Origin: an uncultured Candidatus Saccharibacteria bacterium
GTDB lineage: Bacteria; Patescibacteriota; Saccharimonadia; Saccharimonadales; Saccharimonadaceae
Length of the DNA: 55,822 bases
NCBI GenBank assembly: GCA_947087275.1
Contig: CAMUBZ010000006.1
Span: forward strand, 1-55,822
Direction of reading: 5' to 3'
Position 1 is the stretch's first letter; each line of letters opens with the position of its first letter. Below are positions 43,579 to 52,956 of this stretch, one piece after another. A program made the position numbers and the translations under genes. The notes beneath the pieces are model-generated. The model worked only from the letters and a program-made list of their open reading frames with translations, ran no database searches and was not told the origin of the DNA.

Positions 43579-44245
43579 AGTTCAAATCAGAACACAAACA
43601 TGAACTACAAAAAAGTAATTTAACATTCAGAAGCAAGCGAATTCCACAGGCGAAAAGGTAATTTCTAGCCATAAATTACACTCTTAGGAATTACCTACAG
43701 CTTGCGGAATCACCTTGTGTGAATTCTCGAAAGAGAATAGTAAGCAACCTTGGGAAGGAGATGGGTCAAATCCCGTTGACTTCACTGGGGTGATCGTTAC
43801 CATCCTACCGTACAAATCTACGGGAATGGTAGTCCGTTTCAGAGTCGTCCTTCGGGAACACTCCTGGTAGCGGGCTTGCCAGGGATTATCACTCACGATC
43901 GCCCCGATGGAACCGAAAGACTACCATTTTGGGTAGCCTTGAGGCTCCTAGGGGTTCAGATAATCTTTTACTGGCCGATTTTCGCTATTCTTTCTGTGAA
44001 TCACTGAGGCCGCCCGTGAGAAATGCCTCTAGGTATCTAAGGTAGGAGCATGTCATAGTAATGCAAAGACCGACAAAATACACAGGGAATTTCGAGGGAA
44101 CGCTTGCGCATTGGGGAATATTATCTGTTTGTACATTGACATTCGAAATTAACAGAGATATGAACCAGTTAGGACTATGCCCCACCAAGAGTGGAGCGGT
44201 CAAAATCGAGGATGGGGCGAGTTGTGGCCCAAAGTAACAATGTGT
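43579..44245 (+). ncRNA. Large ornate non-coding RNA candidate (about 650 nt)
   Basis: No convincing ORF, yet many local and nested helices: AGGTAATTTCT/AGGAATTACCT (43656-43666, 43686-43696), GCAAGC/GCTTGC (43633, 43700), ATTCTC-GAAA-GAGAAT GNRA hairpin (43723-43738), TACCAT/ATGGTA (43798, 43826), CCTGG/CCAGG (43863, 43879), GATTATC/GATAATC (43884, 43959) enclosing GAACC/GGTTC with CTACC/GGTAG and GCCT/AGGC arms, AATTTCGA/TCGAAATT (44088, 44143) and GCCCCA/TGGGGC (44179, 44213). Own promoter upstream and a tRNA next door, as seen with GOLLD and ROOL RNAs, but I cannot match a known family. Not self-evidently a group I or II intron. Confidence 0.6.
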
Positions 44246-44318
44246 TTTTCGCCAGATAACTCACCCATTCTCACCTAGTTTTCTTGCAATAGAGGTGTTG
44301 GGGGTATATAATAAGGTT

Positions 44319-44666
44319 ATGCCAAAGCATCTGATTCCAGTACTTAGCCTGCTCGCAGCAGTCATTTTGCTTGTTATGCTGAATTTCACAACTCCTACAG
44401 GAATTGGTCCACTCGGTGTTTTAGTATTTTTCACAACGTTTTATGTCTTGATGTTTGGCTTAGCCGTGGGGGTAGTAAGGATCTTTGCGAAGTTGGTGGG
44501 GAAACAGATGGGACGCAAAGAATACCTCTATGGGGTGGTAATTGCTTTTGGCCCGATTATGCTGATGTTAGCACAGTCACTCGGGTCAATTAGTGTTTTG
44601 ACAGTCGCCTTGACGGTACTATTCGTGCTGTTGGGGTGTTTTTTGGTAAGTAAACGTTTGGCTTAG
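44319..44666 (+). CDS. Small membrane protein with four helices
   Basis: 115 aa, mostly hydrophobic: four predicted transmembrane segments with one basic loop (KLVGKQMGRKEY). TATAAT at 44307-44312 lies 6 nt before the ATG, implying leaderless expression. It precedes the T4SS-type ATPase operon but has a separate start. No family recognised. Confidence 0.6.
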   Translation: MPKHLIPVLSLLAAVILLVMLNFTTPTGIGPLGVLVFFTTFYVLMFGLAVGVVRIFAKLVGKQMGRKEYLYGVVIAFGPIMLMLAQSLGSISVLTVALTVLFVLLGCFLVSKRLA

Positions 44667-44724
44667 ATAAGGTTTATGATTAAAATTTGTGAACAAAGCC
44701 AGTAAAATATGGTAAAATAAGCAT

Positions 44725-45279
44725 ATGAATAATGGTCGTGTGCAGAGGATTAGTGCCAAAGAATTGACAAGGCAGATAGATCAAGAGACAGATTTGGGCT
44801 TGGTGGCAGGAGCAGAAGGCCAGAGTTTTGGTGGGGTGATGCCTGTAGTTTCGGAGCAAGCGGCTAATGATGCACGCATGCAGGCAGAGCAACTGGGCTG
44901 GAAAGTATTAGATGGTGGTCGTGGTGAGTTGGTAGGTGATTCTGGTCAGGAAGCAGCACAAGAAGTGGTGCGTGACGAGGCAGAACTGACGCATCCGGAA
45001 CAGTTCGTTGGAGATGAAACGCCGTTGCAGGTGCAAGAGAATTTGGAGGCACAGGCGGAAAACTTGCGCAATGAAGAAAACCCTAAGCGGGATTTTGAGG
45101 CGCGGATTGTGGCGAAGTCCGAGGAGGAATTAGCACGGGTGGCAATGCGAGAAACAGAGAAATTTACCCACAAGGGAGTCTTCTCTCCGGCGGATGTGGT
45201 AAAGATGCACCGGATATTAGGTGATAAGGCTTTGAATAGCATGGAAAATCCGCATCCAATTGGCAGGGGGAATGGTTGA
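44725..45279 (+). CDS. Acidic protein upstream of T4SS-type ATPase
   Basis: 184 aa, soluble, Glu/Gln-rich and largely helical, with no signal peptide. No family recognised. TAAAAT at 44713-44718 is 6 nt from the ATG. Its TGA overlaps the start of the large ATPase gene (TGATG), so it may be a partner or adaptor of that ATPase. Confidence 0.6.
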   Translation: MNNGRVQRISAKELTRQIDQETDLGLVAGAEGQSFGGVMPVVSEQAANDARMQAEQLGWKVLDGGRGELVGDSGQEAAQEVVRDEAELTHPEQFVGDETPLQVQENLEAQAENLRNEENPKRDFEARIVAKSEEELARVAMRETEKFTHKGVFSPADVVKMHRILGDKALNSMENPHPIGRGNG

Positions 45280-47987
45280 TGCCAGATTGGGCAATATATA
45301 TTATTGTGGTAGTGCTGGTGGGGGTGTTGATTGGTGTGGGCTGGAGCCTGCGGTTGGCGCGGCAAAGACGAGCCAAGAATTACGAGCGTGGACTCAAAAT
45401 GATTCCGATGCTGATTCATTTGCCGCCATCGACGGATGATATTCAGGGGAATGGACGTGATGAGCGTGACGTGACGAATGAAGCCTTGAGCCAGGCGCAG
45501 GTGATGTATTCGATTATTGCTTCGACCGTGACAAAGGGAATGAAAAGCCGAATTTTTGGGCAACGGCATATGGCGTTTGAGATTGTGGCGACGGACGGCC
45601 TCATCAAATATTATGCGGTGGTGCCGGCGGTGATTGTGGAGACGGTGAAGCAGGCAGTGATTTCGGCATATCCTTCGGCACGGTTGGAAGAAATTGAACC
45701 CGACAGTATCTTTTCGGAGGATGTGACCACGGATCAAGTGGCGGGTGGTGAGATGACGCTGAAGAAAGATTTTGTGTTACCAATTAGCACCTATGAGGAT
45801 AGTCAGCGGGATGCGAGCCTTGGCATTTTGAATGCGATGTCGGTGACGAAGGCAGGCGAGGGAATTGCAGTGCAAATTTTGCTCAGGCCAACGGACGGTA
45901 GTTGGACCAAAAAGTCTGAGGAGTGGGTACAAAATTTAAAAAATGGCAAAAAAATGGCCGAAGCGGGCAAAAAGGCTGCGAACGAAATCGTGCTTTTGGT
46001 TAAAGATTTTATACAGGCATTTTGGCGACCGCCAGATGAACACGAAAAGTATGAAAAAGACCCGCTGACGAATTTACAACAAGAACAAATCTCGGCGATC
46101 GAAAACAAAACCAAATATCCGGGCTTTGAGACACTGATCCGGGTGGTAGCGAGTTCTAAGACCAAAGAGCGTTCGGAAGCGATGCTGGGCGGAGTAGTGG
46201 CGGCATTTGCGCAGTTTGATTCGCAGAACTTTAATGGGTTTCAGTATGACATGCTCAAGGATACCCGCAAGTTGACGGTGGATTATATTTTCCGACTTTT
46301 CCCGCAGAGCGCCAATAGTACGATATTAAATAGTGTGGAGTTGGCGTCGATTTTTCATTTGCCGGCGCAGAACGCAATTCCGACGTCACAGGTGGAGCGG
46401 CAGGCCACCAAGCAGGTAGATGGCCCAGCGAAATTGGTGACCGAAGGCGTACTCCTCGGAGTGAATGAGTTTCGTGGGGTGCAAAAGGAGATTCGATTGT
46501 CGGAGAATGACCGGCGACGCCATACTTATGTGATTGGTTCTACGGGTATGGGTAAGTCGGTTTTGCTTACGAACGTGGCGTATCAAGACATGCTAGAGGG
46601 GCGAGGCTTTGCCTTTATTGACCCGCACGGTGACGCCGTGGAACTTTTACTGGCAAAAGTTCCAGAGAGTCGCATTGACGATATTATATACTTTGATCCA
46701 GCGGATATTGAGCATCCGATTGGGATGAATATGTTTGAGTTTACTACGGCTGACCAGAAGGATTTTATCGTCCAAGAGGGGATTAATATGCTCCAGAGTC
46801 TGTTTGACCCGAATAATCAGGGATTTTTCGGTCCACGTGGGCAGCATATGTTTCGGAATGCGGCGTTGTTGCTGATGAGTGACCCGAATGGTGCAACTTT
46901 TATTGATATCCCGCAATGTTTTACGGATCCGGCGTTTGTGAAGGAGAAGTTGCAGTATGTGACGGATAAGGCGGTGTATGACTATTGGACGAAGGAGTTC
47001 CCGGCGTCACAGAAGAGTAATGATGCGGGTGAGGTGATTACGTGGTTCTCGTCTAAGTGGGGGCCGTTCCTAAGTAATACGATTATGCGGAATATTTTGG
47101 GTCAACGCAAAAGCGGCTTTAATATTCGCGAAATTATGGACAGCAAGAAAATATTCTTGGTGAACTTGTCAAAGGGGCGCTTGGGCGATATTAACTCGCA
47201 ACTGCTTGGTATGATTTTGGTGATGAAATTCCAGCAGGCGGCGATGAGCCGGGCAGATATTCCCGAGGATGAGCGTCAGGATTTTTGTTTGTTTGTGGAC
47301 GAGTTTCAGAATTTTGCTACGGAGAGTTTTGAGAGCATTCTCTCTGAGGCGCGGAAATATCGACTGAATTTGTTCTTGGCGAACCAGTTTATGACACAGT
47401 TGACAGATAAGATTCGGGAGGGAATCCTGGGGAACGTAGGTACAATTATGTCAGGGCGTCTGGGGGTGACGGACGCGGAGTTGATGGAGAAAGCCTTTAC
47501 GCCAGTGTTTAATGCGGAGGACTTGCATAAACAGGGGAACTATCAGGCGATTGCGACGGTGATGATGTATAATATCCCGAGTGCGCCTTTTACAATGAAA
47601 CTATTGCCGCCGATGGGAGAGGCAAATCCAGAGTTGATGGAGACGATGAAGATGTTCCTAGCGACCAAATATGGCCGTACGCGGGCCGAGGTGGAGCACG
47701 AAATCCAGAAGCGCTGGAAGACTGCGGATCAGGCGAAAAAGGCCACTACGGGTACGTCAGGGGCTTCTGGGGACAATTCTGGGGCTGAAAGTACTGGTAC
47801 TAAATCGACATCTGGGAGTTTTTTGGATAATTGGCGCAAAAAACGGGCGGAAATAGTAGCAGAGAAGGCGGAAGCTGTGCCCGAGATGGTAGACGAAGAG
47901 GAAACTGAGGTGTTGCAAGCGGTTGAGCCAGAGGTGACGGAGGAAAAGTCTACTGAAGATGAAGCGGTGTTTAAGGTCAAGAGATAG
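45279..47987 (+). CDS. VirD4/TraG-like type IV secretion ATPase
   Basis: 902 aa. One N-terminal transmembrane helix (about 5-25), a ~390-residue middle domain, then a P-loop ATPase with Walker A GSTGMGKSVLL (about 416-426), FAFIDPHGD, Walker B-type FCLFVDEFQNF and the ANQF segment after it. The order fits TraD/VirD4/HerA-type coupling or motor proteins. A long Glu/Ser-rich C-terminal tail probably is disordered. It overlaps the upstream acidic gene. In this lineage such ATPases go with pili or T4SS-like surface machinery, to which the VirB2-like gene at 13.3 kb could belong. Confidence 0.85.
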   Translation: MPDWAIYIIVVVLVGVLIGVGWSLRLARQRRAKNYERGLKMIPMLIHLPPSTDDIQGNGRDERDVTNEALSQAQVMYSIIASTVTKGMKSRIFGQRHMAFEIVATDGLIKYYAVVPAVIVETVKQAVISAYPSARLEEIEPDSIFSEDVTTDQVAGGEMTLKKDFVLPISTYEDSQRDASLGILNAMSVTKAGEGIAVQILLRPTDGSWTKKSEEWVQNLKNGKKMAEAGKKAANEIVLLVKDFIQAFWRPPDEHEKYEKDPLTNLQQEQISAIENKTKYPGFETLIRVVASSKTKERSEAMLGGVVAAFAQFDSQNFNGFQYDMLKDTRKLTVDYIFRLFPQSANSTILNSVELASIFHLPAQNAIPTSQVERQATKQVDGPAKLVTEGVLLGVNEFRGVQKEIRLSENDRRRHTYVIGSTGMGKSVLLTNVAYQDMLEGRGFAFIDPHGDAVELLLAKVPESRIDDIIYFDPADIEHPIGMNMFEFTTADQKDFIVQEGINMLQSLFDPNNQGFFGPRGQHMFRNAALLLMSDPNGATFIDIPQCFTDPAFVKEKLQYVTDKAVYDYWTKEFPASQKSNDAGEVITWFSSKWGPFLSNTIMRNILGQRKSGFNIREIMDSKKIFLVNLSKGRLGDINSQLLGMILVMKFQQAAMSRADIPEDERQDFCLFVDEFQNFATESFESILSEARKYRLNLFLANQFMTQLTDKIREGILGNVGTIMSGRLGVTDAELMEKAFTPVFNAEDLHKQGNYQAIATVMMYNIPSAPFTMKLLPPMGEANPELMETMKMFLATKYGRTRAEVEHEIQKRWKTADQAKKATTGTSGASGDNSGAESTGTKSTSGSFLDNWRKKRAEIVAEKAEAVPEMVDEEETEVLQAVEPEVTEEKSTEDEAVFKVKR

Positions 47988-47991
47988 AAAT

Positions 47992-48019
47992 AAAGCCTCC
48001 CTAAAAATAGGGAGGCTTT
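47992..48019. terminator. Bidirectional terminator
   Basis: AAAGCCTCCC / GGGAGGCTTT with a 7-nt A-rich loop, between convergent genes 45279-47987 and 48041-48652. Confidence 0.85.
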
Positions 48020-48040
48020 GGGCCTATTGTTACTAAAGAG

Positions 48041-48652
48041 CTAAATGACTTTGACTTTATTGTTGGTACGTTGTGTGATTTTGAGAAACTTTATGCGCAT
48101 GGCGCAGAAGCCAAAAGGGTTATTGTCCAAAAACTCTTGGGTAATCTCGAGATTACCGGATTCCGAAACCTGGAATCCGGTAGCAAGCCATAGTAGTATA
48201 GATTTTTTAAGTGTTCGCTTATGCTTGATATCTCGCATTAGCGCGTATAGCCCTAACTTGAGATGTTGTTTCACTGGATAGTATATATACTCGTATTTCA
48301 AAGGGTCGATATAGAAGTTTTGTTCTCCGGAGAAAATTGCCAGAGTATCTTGGTTGTGTTCCTTGACGAGACACAGACCTTTACTGCTTAGTTTGACTTC
48401 GTCGCTACCGACACGAGGTAGTGCCCAAAATACAAATGTCAGCAAACAAACAAATAGGCAATAAGGCAATGTTCTGGTGGCGACTTTGGCTGCATCAGCA
48501 TCATTAAAGGCTTTAAAAACAAGTAGCGCAATAACTACAAATATGCTTAATACGATTGTAGTAAACAGCGCCGTTGCAGATATTTGCTTAAACTTGTCAA
48601 TGCGTCGACTACTTTTTAAAATCTCAGAAGAGTTGTCATAGTAAATTTTCAT
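48041..48652 (-). CDS. Two-helix membrane protein, unknown
   Basis: 203 aa. Two transmembrane helices (about 25-48 and 62-82) then a soluble domain of about 120 residues with beta strands and aromatic residues (QNFYIDPLKYEYIYYP). GAGGTT lies 8 nt before the ATG at 48652; the frame extends upstream without an RBS. TATAAT upstream near 48734 (minus). No family recognised. Confidence 0.6.
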   Translation of the reverse strand: MKIYYDNSSEILKSSRRIDKFKQISATALFTTIVLSIFVVIALLVFKAFNDADAAKVATRTLPYCLFVCLLTFVFWALPRVGSDEVKLSSKGLCLVKEHNQDTLAIFSGEQNFYIDPLKYEYIYYPVKQHLKLGLYALMRDIKHKRTLKKSILLWLATGFQVSESGNLEITQEFLDNNPFGFCAMRIKFLKITQRTNNKVKVI

Positions 48653-48780
48653 AGAGATATAACCTCTTTTCTGATGGGGGTCTCGGGCAAAGCCCGGCAA
48701 TCATGTTAACGAACAATAGGCGGTGTAATTATAGCAGATTATTTATAAAAAATCCATATAGCGTTGTGTTTCACTCATAC

Positions 48781-48909
48781 TCCTACATAGCCACATCACT
48801 ACGTTCTGTGGTATGGGCGTTGATTCGGGAGAAAAAGATAAACATATGTTTATCTTTTTCTCCACTCATCTCCTACATACCTAATACAGTACTAAGGCAG
48901 CGGAGGGGG
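48781..48909 (-). repeat. 129-bp repeat, copy B (cassette 8 tail)
   Basis: By eye identical to 24793-24921, including the 36-bp palindrome and conserved hairpin block, although cassettes 3 and 8 differ in their interiors. Confidence 0.9.
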
Positions 48910-49079
48910 AGACTACTGTAGCGCCCACCACTATGTGATGGACGTAATTCGGTAGCATTAAGTTCAGCCCAGTAAGATGATGTTGATGAAGTAGAAGAAG
49001 TCCGTGACGACCAGTCATAACCAATATAGCCAGCATACCTCAAGATGCCAACGCTAATATTCATATACCCGCTGCGCAC
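48873..49079 (-). pseudogene. Silent FISUMP 3'-end cassette 8
   Basis: Encodes VRSGYMNISVGILRYAG...LPLRCLSTVLGM-stop with YDWSSRTSSTSSTSSY, a short Ser/Thr repeat. Promoterless, followed by 129-bp repeat copy B. Confidence 0.75.
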
Positions 49080-49144
49080 AATATTCAGCGAAATGCAATG
49101 TATAATGAAGGCAAGTTAACAACAATCGCAGAAACGCTAAGCAC

Positions 49145-49447
49145 TCATAATTTTGCAGGGATAGGTAAAGTTTTGTTGTATTTAAATAAGCGGAAAAATT
49201 GAATAATTGAGACGATTTCCAGAAAGACCCAAATAGGAGTAAGGTATAATAACGCCGCGGCTATGACTAATCCTACTCCCATTAGGACGCCTCCACTGAG
49301 GGCTATTAGCAATAAGGCGATAAATGGCAAGATGTACATAGCGAGTCCGAAGACAGTTGAAATGATCAGGGTGATTTTGATATGTTGTAGTTTTTTAACA
49401 ATTTCTGTTTGGGGTTTTATGGGCTGCTGTGCTTGGGATGTATCCAT
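49145..49447 (-). CDS. Small two-helix membrane protein
   Basis: 100 aa with two long hydrophobic segments (about 26-50 and 53-84, the second Gly/Ala-rich) and hydrophilic ends. TATACT at 49459-49454 (minus) is 6 nt from the ATG, implying leaderless expression. It lies between cassettes 8 and 9 and has no recognised family. Confidence 0.6.
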   Translation of the reverse strand: MDTSQAQQPIKPQTEIVKKLQHIKITLIISTVFGLAMYILPFIALLLIALSGGVLMGVGLVIAAALLYLTPIWVFLEIVSIIQFFRLFKYNKTLPIPAKL

Positions 49448-49476
49448 ATTTTAAGTATAACATATAGCCAATGTTC

Positions 49477-49707
49477 GTGCGCAGCGGGATTACGAATCTA
49501 GGGAATAATGCTGGAGCCTATGGCTTTGCAGGCATTGGCAGCTATATATGGTCGTCGCGGTCGTCTACGGTTCGCTTTGACAATACTGTTGCACTTACTG
49601 CGTATCACCTTCGATTTAATACTGATGAAGTTTTACCATCCGATGGCCCAAATTACCGTTATCTCGCTTTCCCCCTCCGCTGCCTTAGTACTGTATTAGG
49701 TATGTAG
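49477..49707 (+). pseudogene. FISUMP 3'-end cassette 9
   Basis: Encodes VRSGITNLGNNAGAYGFAG...FPLRCLSTVLGM-stop. It is the longest interior (77 codons) with a TVRFDNTVALTAYHL insert. An ATG-TTC precedes the GTG in frame, but no RBS is seen. It lies tail-to-tail with cassette 10. Confidence 0.75.
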
Positions 49708-49755
49708 GAGTGGGAATGATTTAGAAGAAAGATCGGCACCCAACGCGGGCAAGAA

Positions 49756-49961
49756 CAGCGGAGGGGGCGACCGTTCCAACGCTCCCACGGGCCGTTCGAC
49801 GGGTTGACCTCCGAGGGCCCGAAGTTGAGGTTGTAAGCGCTGGGACTGGCAGTACCATTAGCATTGGTAGATGAGCCGCGCGACGACCAATCGTAGCCCC
49901 ACTGGCCAGCGTACCTGAAAGTACCAGCAGAGACCGTCAAATTGATGTTCCCGCTGCGCAC
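49756..49961 (-). pseudogene. FISUMP 3'-end cassette 10, truncated at the 3' boundary
   Basis: Encodes VRSGNINLTVSAGTF...RPLRC, then diverges: the usual LSTVLGM-stop is replaced by unrelated sequence and the frame reads into cassette 9's 3' block on the other strand. Homology ends right after CCGCTG, where the inverted 7-mer lies. The 5' boundary GTGCGCAGCGG is intact. Confidence 0.75.
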
Positions 49962-49979
49962 GATATTGAGTCAATAGTA

Positions 49980-50175
49980 AGAAATCTTACAACTTCACAA
50001 CCGGTTGGGCTAGGTGAAGAAGTTTACTTGGGATATTGCAGTCGTGACTGCAAGCGTACAAGCCTCCTAATGTCTTTAACATGGCGGAGGGAAACTTCAC
50101 GATCTTTAGAAGAGAACCGTAAGCTAGCGGAGGAGTGAACTCAGGCCGCTTTTGGGTCCCGTGGACTTTAATCCA
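49980..50175. ncRNA. Possible structured RNA, strand uncertain
   Basis: Perfect hairpin TTGCAGTC-GT-GACTGCAA (50036-50053), CCTCC/GGAGG (50063-50090), an outer GTGAAG/CTTCAC pair (50014, 50095) and AGCGG/CCGCT (50126-50149). No ORF. Resembles a compact riboswitch or small RNA; no family recognised. Confidence 0.35.
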
Positions 50176-50183
50176 TAAGCCTA

Positions 50184-50310
50184 TTGTAACATCAAAAAGC
50201 CTGTGCTATGATAGAGACAAATAAACAGAGTTTGGAGAAAAAATAACGCGAGTAGCAAAATGCCATAGGTTTTTGTGCGATAAGAACATAAGCATTTTGG
50301 TGATTTTTGA
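50184..50310 (+). promoter_or_regulatory. Promoter and short hairpin RNA
   Basis: TTGTAA (50184-50189), 17-bp spacer, TATGAT (50207-50212). The transcript meets hairpin CAAAATGC/GCATTTTG (50256, 50292) followed by a T-rich stretch, perhaps a ~90-nt RNA. Beyond it, to 50460, lies AT-rich DNA with repeated TACATTGTATATA. Confidence 0.4.
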
Positions 50311-50467
50311 TGTAATACATTGTATGCATGATGTATTGATTTTGTGTATATGGTGTATGCTATTTGTATGTACATTGTATATACAAACGTTGTAGAAAAT
50401 ACTTGGGCATTTTAGGATACGTATATACATTGTATATATTTTGTACATACAGCATAAAGGTTTTGTA

Positions 50468-50496
50468 TTGCATTTGTCATGACAATGTATTACAAT
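50468..50496 (+). promoter_or_regulatory. Promoter and palindromic operator of the RelB-like gene
   Basis: TTGCAT (50468-50473), 17-bp spacer, TACAAT (50491-50496). The spacer begins with the perfect 12-bp palindrome TTGTCATGACAA (50474-50485), well placed for repression by an RHH protein. Confidence 0.65.
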
Positions 50497-50520
50497 GATA
50501 GTAAATGGAGGAAAATAGTC

Positions 50521-50871
50521 ATGGCAATGAAACCACGGGCCAAAACAGGGGCGAAGTCAACAACGAAGCCCGAGCCGACCCCTGTAGTAAAAGAAGTTGA
50601 AAAATCATTGGCGCTCACTAAAATGACGACGGTGAGTTTTCGGACGCGGCAAGTGCTGAAGAAAAAGGCTGAGGCCGTGTTTGAAGATATGGGCATTAGC
50701 ACTAGCGCAGCCATTAATATGTTTTTGGCGCAGGTAGTGCGCGAGAAGGGCATGCCGTTTCAGCCAAGTGCCAAAAAGGCGGAGACAAGTGCAACGAGTG
50801 CCGGGAAGTCAATTGACGATATGGACAGTGCAGGATATATTGCGCTGGAAGAGCTTTGGAACGAAATGTAA
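50521..50871 (+). CDS. RelB/DinJ-like antitoxin-type RHH protein, no toxin partner
   Basis: 116 aa. The core KMTTVSFRTRQVLKKKAEAVFEDMGISTSAAINMFLAQVV matches RelB/DinJ ribbon-helix-helix proteins in pieces (TTVSFRTRQVLKKKAE, MGISTSAAINMFL). An N-terminal basic extension of ~45 residues is unusual. GGAGG lies 9 nt before ATG 50521. No RelE/YafQ-like toxin follows; gyrB is next. It may be an orphan regulator. The palindrome in its promoter suggests autoregulation. Confidence 0.75.
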   Translation: MAMKPRAKTGAKSTTKPEPTPVVKEVEKSLALTKMTTVSFRTRQVLKKKAEAVFEDMGISTSAAINMFLAQVVREKGMPFQPSAKKAETSATSAGKSIDDMDSAGYIALEELWNEM

Positions 50872-50944
50872 TCGACCACCAAAGGTTGACTTTGTAAGAG
50901 ATGTGCGCTAAAATATAGAGGTAAATAAGTTGAGGTACATCTGA

Positions 50945-52942
<1,998 letters not shown>

Positions 52943-52956
52943 GGAAAGGATGAGCA

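Noticed and set aside
43579-44245. Group I or group II intron
   Set aside because: I could not find the group I P7/P3 core or the group II domain V hairpin, and no maturase or homing endonuclease is present.
44946-45737. Minus-strand frame opposite the T4SS ATPase operon
   Set aside because: His/Arg-rich antisense translation with no motif; the plus strand has coupled, recognisable genes.
5798-49961. Cassettes as diversity-generating retroelement variable repeats
   Set aside because: No reverse transcriptase or template repeat is in the window, and the differences between cassettes are spread over all bases and include length changes rather than adenine-only substitutions.
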